NCBI RefSeq assembly: GCF_003325355.1
Contig: NZ_CP030850.1
Span: 1,178,001 to 1,242,000 of the forward strand
Direction of reading: 5' to 3'
Length of the DNA: 64,000 bases
DNA from: Runella rosea
GTDB taxonomy: Bacteria; Bacteroidota; Bacteroidia; Cytophagales; Spirosomataceae
Shown: positions 59,313 through 64,000 of the stretch, in pieces
Numbering within the stretch: the stretch's first letter is position 1
How the letters are laid out: every line of letters starts with the position of its first letter
Program-made: the position numbers and the translations under genes
Notes under the pieces: model-generated
What the model was told of the DNA's origin: nothing
Databases searched by the model: none
The model's input: the letters and a program-made list of their open reading frames with translations, nothing else

Positions 59313-61841
59313 GTGATTAGACGATTACGCTTCTTTCCTATACATTGTACGTTAGTCTGTTTCGTACTTTTCTGGTCACTTAAAGGCGTCAGTCAGACAA
59401 CTTACACCATTTCGGGCCGCATCACTGATGCCCAAACAGGTGACCCAATACCCTTTGCAGGGGTAGCAATCAAAGGCAAAACTGCGGGGGTTACCACCAA
59501 TTTTGAAGGGTTTTATACGCTAAAAACCACCCAAATAGGCGATTCATTGATGGTTTCGTCGATGAGTTATCGACCCAAAACCAAAGCCATTCGCAAAGAT
59601 TCGATTTCACAAGTTATCAATTTCCAGCTCGAATCTTCCGAAATCAAACTTCAGGAAGTAAAGGTTTATGCTGGCGAAAACCCCGCGTATAACATTCTGC
59701 GGAAAGTAATAAAACAAAAGCCCGCGCACAATCCCAACCGCCTGACTGCCTACGAATACGAAAGCTACAACAAGATTGAAGTAGACGTAGATAACCTTTC
59801 GCAGCGTTTTAAAAAGCGCAAAGCCATTCGAAAGATTACGGAAGCGGTGGATAAATTTGAAAAGATAGCGGGCGAAGATGGTCGGCCCGTGATTCCGATT
59901 TATCTGTCCGAATCCATTTCCAATTATTACTTCAGGGAAATCCCGCGCAAAAAGAAAGAGCAAATTCTTAAAACCAAGATTTCGGGCATCGCCGTCACCG
60001 ACGGGAGCCTGATTTCTCAGCTCATTGGGTCGTCGTTTCAGCAGTATAATTTTTACCAAAACTGGCTGAGTGTGGTCGAAAAAGATTTTCACTCCCCGAT
60101 TGCTGACGGCTGGAAAAGTACCTATGAATACTATTTAATCGATACTACTTTTGTGGGAGGGTATTGGTGTTATCAGATTGATTATGAACCCAAACGTGCC
60201 CAAGACCTTGCTTTCAACGGCACCATTTGGATTGACACACTCTCGCACGCACTCGTACAGGTGGACGCCAGCGTGGGCAAACGCGCCAACATCAATTTCA
60301 TTGAACGCATCAAAATCCAGCAAGAATACGAACAAATTGGCGACAGCACTTGGATGCCCATCAAATCTCGGATGCTGATTGACGTAGCCGAATTGACTGA
60401 TTCTACGGCGGGAATGTTGGTAAAATTTTATACCTCCAATCGGAACGTGACGGTCAACAAACCCCGTCCTCCCAAGTTTTACGACTATCCGCTGGAACTT
60501 TCGGAAGACTACAAAGAATATCCTGAAGACTACTGGGACAAAGTTCGTCATGAACCGCTCACGGCTGGCGAAAAAACGGCTTATCAACTCATTGACTCCG
60601 TTAAGCAGGTTCCGGTGGTACGAACCTACGTGGAAGTCCTCAATATGGCCGTCAATGGATATAAACGGATTCCGAAAGTCAACATTGACGTCGGGCCTTT
60701 TTTGTATTTATATTCTAACAATGTGGTGGAAGGAAACCGTATCCGCATCGGTGGTAAAACCAACCCCGATTTCAGCCGTAAATGGATATTGAGCGGACAC
60801 GCGGCCTACGGCACTTTGGACCAAAAATGGAAGTATAATTTTAGCGTTGATTACATCTTTAGCCGCAAACCCTGGACCATCGGCGGCATCAGTCACAGTT
60901 ATGATTTAGAGCGCATCGGGCTCTCGTCGGAGGCCATCGGCAACAACGCCCTTTTTGGCGCCATGACCCGCTGGGGTTCGTACCGTCGCGGGTATTTTGA
61001 AGGGGTCAGTTCGGCCTACGTCAAACGCGAACTTTTCAGAGGGTTGACCCAAACCGTGGGGTTGCGTCATCGCTCGTTTGAGCCCATGTACGCCTTTGCC
61101 TACCGAACCACCCCTGGCATGGGCGACCGTTCACCCACCCAAAGCAATTACCAAAACTCGGAGTTGTTTTTTGAAACCCGTTGGGGCAAAGATGAGGTGT
61201 TTATTTACAACGAAAACGAACGACTCACCCTCGGCACCCAGCGGTGGCCACTGGTGGTTTTTCGCTATCAAATGGGGCTGCGTAACCTCATGAACAGTGA
61301 TTTTAGTTACCACCGATTATCCCTAAATGTAAAACAAAGTTTTCGGGTGGGTATATGGGGACGTTCCAATTACAATGTTACCTTGGGATATATTCCTTCT
61401 ACGCTCCCCTACCCTATGCTCTATACGCCGCTGGGCAATGAATCCCTTTTTTACGTCGAAAATGCCTTCAACCTCATGAATTACTTTGAATTTGTCAGCG
61501 ATAAGTACGTCCAACTGCGGTATGAGCATAATTTTGAAGGGTTGCTTTTCAACCGAATTCCTGCCATCAAACGCTTAAAATGGCGATTTTTAGCCAATGC
61601 CAAGGTGCTTTACGGAAGCGTAAGGCCCGCCAATATGAATCTCCTAGCTCCCACAGATGCTCAGGGACGGCCCGTGCTGGGTTTTAGTACGTTGGGGAAA
61701 GAACCCTACGTTGAAGTTGGCTATGCCATCGACAATATTTTTAAAGTATTGCGGGTCGACGCCATTCACCGCCTGACCTACCGCCAAAATCCGGGCATTA
61801 CACCCTTTGCCGTTAAGTTTTCATTCTGGTTCAATATTTAA
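59313..61841 (+). CDS. DUF5686 and CarboxypepD-like outer-membrane protein
   Basis: An 842-residue exported protein of the DUF5686 family, specific to Bacteroidota. After the signal peptide (MIRRLRFFPIHCTLVCFVLFW...) comes a carboxypeptidase-regulatory-like domain (YTISGRITDAQTGDPIPFAGVAIKG ... NFEGFYTL). The large DUF5686 region follows (NPAYNILRKVIKQKPAHNPNRLTAYEYESYNKIEVDVDNL), with many aromatic beta-strands, and the protein ends in a barrel-like FSFWFNI. It is probably an outer-membrane barrel of unknown function. The only plausible start is GTG at 59313. The stop codon of a seven-codon frame (59293-59316) overlaps it. Confidence 0.87.
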   Translation: MIRRLRFFPIHCTLVCFVLFWSLKGVSQTTYTISGRITDAQTGDPIPFAGVAIKGKTAGVTTNFEGFYTLKTTQIGDSLMVSSMSYRPKTKAIRKDSISQVINFQLESSEIKLQEVKVYAGENPAYNILRKVIKQKPAHNPNRLTAYEYESYNKIEVDVDNLSQRFKKRKAIRKITEAVDKFEKIAGEDGRPVIPIYLSESISNYYFREIPRKKKEQILKTKISGIAVTDGSLISQLIGSSFQQYNFYQNWLSVVEKDFHSPIADGWKSTYEYYLIDTTFVGGYWCYQIDYEPKRAQDLAFNGTIWIDTLSHALVQVDASVGKRANINFIERIKIQQEYEQIGDSTWMPIKSRMLIDVAELTDSTAGMLVKFYTSNRNVTVNKPRPPKFYDYPLELSEDYKEYPEDYWDKVRHEPLTAGEKTAYQLIDSVKQVPVVRTYVEVLNMAVNGYKRIPKVNIDVGPFLYLYSNNVVEGNRIRIGGKTNPDFSRKWILSGHAAYGTLDQKWKYNFSVDYIFSRKPWTIGGISHSYDLERIGLSSEAIGNNALFGAMTRWGSYRRGYFEGVSSAYVKRELFRGLTQTVGLRHRSFEPMYAFAYRTTPGMGDRSPTQSNYQNSELFFETRWGKDEVFIYNENERLTLGTQRWPLVVFRYQMGLRNLMNSDFSYHRLSLNVKQSFRVGIWGRSNYNVTLGYIPSTLPYPMLYTPLGNESLFYVENAFNLMNYFEFVSDKYVQLRYEHNFEGLLFNRIPAIKRLKWRFLANAKVLYGSVRPANMNLLAPTDAQGRPVLGFSTLGKEPYVEVGYAIDNIFKVLRVDAIHRLTYRQNPGITPFAVKFSFWFNI

Positions 61842-62770
61842 ATTGCGCTTAAATACTCAATCATCTTTAAACGCAATTTTTCGTCAGGCAATCGACCGAA
61901 ACCCGCCCCCATATTATCCACGACGTGCTTCGGATTAGAAGTACCCGGAATAACGCAATTGACGGCCTCGTTGGCTACAATATACTTCAAAAAATACTGC
62001 CCCCAACTCTGAATATCATTTTCAGCCGCCCACTCGGGAAGTTTCTTCCCTTTGACTACGTTGAACAAAGAACCCGATTCAAATGGCTCATTGATAATCA
62101 CCGCCACTCCTTTTTCTCGGGCCGCATTCAGTAATCTTTTCTCCGCATTTCGCTCCCGAATAGAATAATTAAACTGCACAAAGTCAATCTTCTCCGACTT
62201 CAAAACTCGCTCCAGTGTTTCGTGGGCAGAAGCAGTGTAGTGCGTGATACCGATGTACCGAATTTTGCCTTCCTCTTTCCACTTGTACAAAGTCTGCAAA
62301 TGTGTTTTATAATCAACCAAATTGTGAACCTGCATCAAATCAAGGGTTTTTCGACGCATTTTGGCCATTGAGTCATTCATTTCCTGAATCCCAGCCTCTT
62401 TTCCAGTTGTCCACACTTTAGTGGCATAAAAGAGATTGGGGTTGATGGAAGGCGGCGCGGCCAGTTCTCCAATGACCGTCTCAGCACGTCCCTACATCGG
62501 CGAGGAGTCAATCAACCTGCCCCCTTTTTCAATCATCAGGGTTAGGACTTCGGTGAGTTGGCGGCGTTCTTCTTCCGACAATCCAACGTCAAATTGTTGC
62601 CAAGTACCCAACCCCACGATGGGCAAAAGTTCCCCCGACGATGGTATTTTTCGTTTAATCATGTTTTGTTCTTTGCTTAAAAACGGAAAAGAAGGCAACA
62701 ACCACATTCCTGCGCTAAAAACACCCATGGTGTTGAGCGCGGCACGTCTTGATTTGTCTACAGAATCCAT
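61838..62770 (-). pseudogene. Aldo/keto reductase interrupted by an amber codon at the catalytic Tyr
   Basis: A gene of about 310 codons for an exported aldo/keto reductase (NADPH-dependent reduction of carbonyl groups). The first part (62770-62492) has an N-terminal hydrophobic segment (GVFSAGMWLLPSFPFL), GLGTWQQFDVGLSEEERRQL and GGRLIDSSPM, then a TAG codon at 62494-62492. In the same frame the protein resumes with GRAETVIGELAAPPSINPNLFYATKVW and continues through LDLMQVHNLVDY, IRYIGITHYTASA, FVQFNYSIRERNAE and the C-terminus to 61838. In intact homologues this position reads DSSPMYGRAE, so the amber codon replaces exactly the catalytic tyrosine. No frameshift is present. It is either a young pseudogene or a sequence error. 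Confidence 0.85.
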
Positions 62771-62954
62771 CGTATTGCGTTTATGAATGATTGTTCTGCA
62801 CTTTTATCGCTCTAAATTCGCACTTTACCACGACTATTTCAAGCCCTTAGCCTTCTCTGTCACTTCGGAATAAAAAAACAACAGTTCAGGGAGATGTACA
62901 TTTTTTGTATCAAGCATATTTAAGAATTTTGGATAGATAACACAATTACACCTC

Positions 62955-63779
62955 ATGAAACCACTACGCTACTTAACGCTTACCTTCCTGTTGATGGGAC
63001 TGGTTTTCGTCACCGCCTGCGCCCAAAAACCTATTCAAAAACTCATTGATACTGAGAAACAATTTGCGGCGTACACGTCAACGCATTCAATCAAAGAAGG
63101 TTTCCTCATGTTTCTTGACAGCACAGGCGTGGTGTTTAACCAAGGAAAAGTGCTCAACGGGATGGACTTCTACCAAAAAGCCCCGGCCAAATCTCCAGTC
63201 TTGTTTTGGGAGCCTTCGTTTTCGGTCATCAGCACCTCTGGCGATTTGGGAGTCAATACGGGGCCGTATACCGTCAGGGCAACGCCCAAAGATTCGGTCA
63301 TTGCACGCGGAAATTTTTCCTCGATTTGGAAGAAGAATAACGCTGGCGAATTTAAACTTTTGATAGATTTGGGGAATTCATATACCGAAACGCACGCGCC
63401 AGTTTCGACGGTAAACGAAATAATCCTTCAAAAATCCTTTTCTAATGCTAGCTACAACGAAATAATGGTTCTGGAAGAATCTATCAATCAAGCGATTACG
63501 TCCCAAGGATGGCGTAGTCTTTCACCCTACATACATCCTTCTGCGCATTTCAATTTGCCCGCAAAAAGCCCTGTTATTACGCAAAAACAAGTGTTGGAAG
63601 AACTATCAAAATTGTCGAACCAAGCCACGTTAAAGGCATTAAACGGCGGAATCTCAAAGGCAGGCGATTTTGCTTACGTGTACGGAAGTGTAACCCATTC
63701 TTCTAAAACGACCAGTTATTTGCGGGTATGGATAAAGGATAAAAATGACTGGAAATTGATTCTATTAACCCTAGATTAA
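62955..63779 (+). CDS. Lipoprotein with two NTF2-like (DUF4440/SnoaL) halves
   Basis: A 274-residue predicted lipoprotein (lipobox FVTAC, Cys22). The first half (IDTEKQFAAYTSTHSIKEGFLMFLDSTGVVF ... RGNFSSIWKKNNAGEFKLLIDLGNSY) has the helix-strand pattern of DUF4440/SnoaL proteins, and the second half (ILQKSFSNASYNEIMVLEESINQAITSQGWRSLSPYIHPSAHF ... TTSYLRVWIKDKNDWKLILLTLD) repeats it. This suggests an internal duplication of an NTF2-like domain. No active site is visible. It lies upstream of a LytS-like kinase gene on the same strand. Function unknown. Confidence 0.75.
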   Translation: MKPLRYLTLTFLLMGLVFVTACAQKPIQKLIDTEKQFAAYTSTHSIKEGFLMFLDSTGVVFNQGKVLNGMDFYQKAPAKSPVLFWEPSFSVISTSGDLGVNTGPYTVRATPKDSVIARGNFSSIWKKNNAGEFKLLIDLGNSYTETHAPVSTVNEIILQKSFSNASYNEIMVLEESINQAITSQGWRSLSPYIHPSAHFNLPAKSPVITQKQVLEELSKLSNQATLKALNGGISKAGDFAYVYGSVTHSSKTTSYLRVWIKDKNDWKLILLTLD

Positions 63780-63811
63780 ATCACATTTCTCGCGTAGGAA
63801 CAACTTTTTCA

Positions 63812-64000
63812 ATGACAAAACTTAACGATAAATGGCTCAGAATCATTGGTGTACCCATCATTACGCTGGTGGCATTGGTGATTTATCACGAAGGAAACGC
63901 TTTTCACCGAATTGACCTTCATTCAGAAATCATTCATTCAGTCTTTGCCATCATCGTACTTTGGGAATTAAATCGATTGGTCATTATCAAGTCCAGAAAT
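63812..64000 (+). CDS. LytS-type sensor histidine kinase, 5' part cut by the window edge
   Basis: The first 63 codons of a kinase-like gene run to the end of the window without a stop. The translation (MTKLNDKWLRIIGVPIITLVALVIYH ... IVLWELNRLVIIKSRN) resembles the N-terminus of the kinase at 24539 (LNDRKARLIGIP, LLWEGNRYIFIKSR), so the two are paralogues. The visible part covers the first two membrane segments of the sensor domain. A LytTR regulator gene is expected just beyond the window. Confidence 0.7.
   Translation, partial: MTKLNDKWLRIIGVPIITLVALVIYHEGNAFHRIDLHSEIIHSVFAIIVLWELNRLVIIKSRN

Noticed and set aside
62492..62494. Recoding of the amber codon (pyrrolysine or suppression) in the aldo/keto reductase
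   Set aside because: No supporting context is visible, and a unique stop at a conserved Tyr is explained more simply by mutation or sequence error.
1..64000. tRNA, rRNA, riboswitch, transposase or integrase genes
   Set aside because: I looked for T-loop motifs, conserved riboswitch cores and recombinase or DDE motifs and found none that I can support.

Overview
The window reads as a chromosomal segment of a Bacteroidota bacterium, most likely order Cytophagales (Spirosomataceae or Runella-like); this placement is inference. Support comes from the content: a PorW/SprE-like TPR lipoprotein, a DUF4290 protein, a DUF5686 outer-membrane protein with a CarboxypepD-like N-terminus, a TonB-dependent receptor with the same plug extension, LytS/LytTR two-component pairs, a giant DUF11/SdrD-like surface protein, and promoters of the TTTG-N19..21-TAnnTTTG type (best example 41808-41840). 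No rRNA, tRNA, CRISPR array, transposase or integrase gene was seen.

Layout. 1-3160: DUF2721 membrane protein and an S9 peptidase, ending in a strong terminator. 3205-about 9480: an AT-rich accessory island. Its first part (3205-6931) is a row of one-gene units, all on the plus strand, separated by long imperfect palindromes that begin near CTAAC or ATAAC and end in GTTAGC, ATTAGC, GTTGAAC or GTTAAAT. This architecture looks like integron gene cassettes with attC sites, but there is no integrase. The cargo is a small unknown protein, a HEPN-like protein, a GNAT acetyltransferase, a surface-type lipoprotein and a DinB-family protein. An exported Lys/Asn-rich protein, a class A beta-lactamase and a YdeI-family protein follow in the same island without clear sites between them.

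9600-16170: NTF2-like/GNAT/nitrilase cluster, an exported flavin amine oxidase, a TetR regulator with a candidate operator, a small Cys-cluster protein, an MFS transporter and OsmC. 16330-19600 (minus strand): FAD-linked oxidase, a small conserved protein, a small acetyltransferase and a membrane metallophosphoesterase. 19729-21043: moaE and fdhD. 21181-26322: TonB-dependent receptor, NmrA-like protein and a LytS/LytTR pair with ATGA overlap. 26334-33303: AraC regulator, orphan LytTR regulator and the giant surface protein. 34440-39475: groES, groEL and lon. 39680-48958: alaA, DUF4290 protein, glycosyltransferase-like protein, SpmA/SpmB-type transporter, YceI with a b561-like partner, rpiB, LOG protein, PNPOx-like protein and a beta-propeller protein. 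48963-57656: VF530 protein, a phosphodiesterase-like/alkaline phosphatase fusion, DUF3817 protein, glycerate kinase, PBP1A and PorW/SprE-like lipoprotein. 58106-64000: DUF2452 protein, small lipoprotein, DUF5686 protein, an aldo/keto reductase interrupted by an amber codon exactly at the expected catalytic tyrosine, a lipoprotein, and a truncated LytS-like kinase at the window edge.

Most of the window is ordinary core genome in short operons. The parts that deserve attention are the orphan cassette array, the amber codon in the aldo/keto reductase, a dispersed repeat that carries terminators (16133 and 39523), and several palindromic candidate operators (13237, 21135, 45488, 57971).
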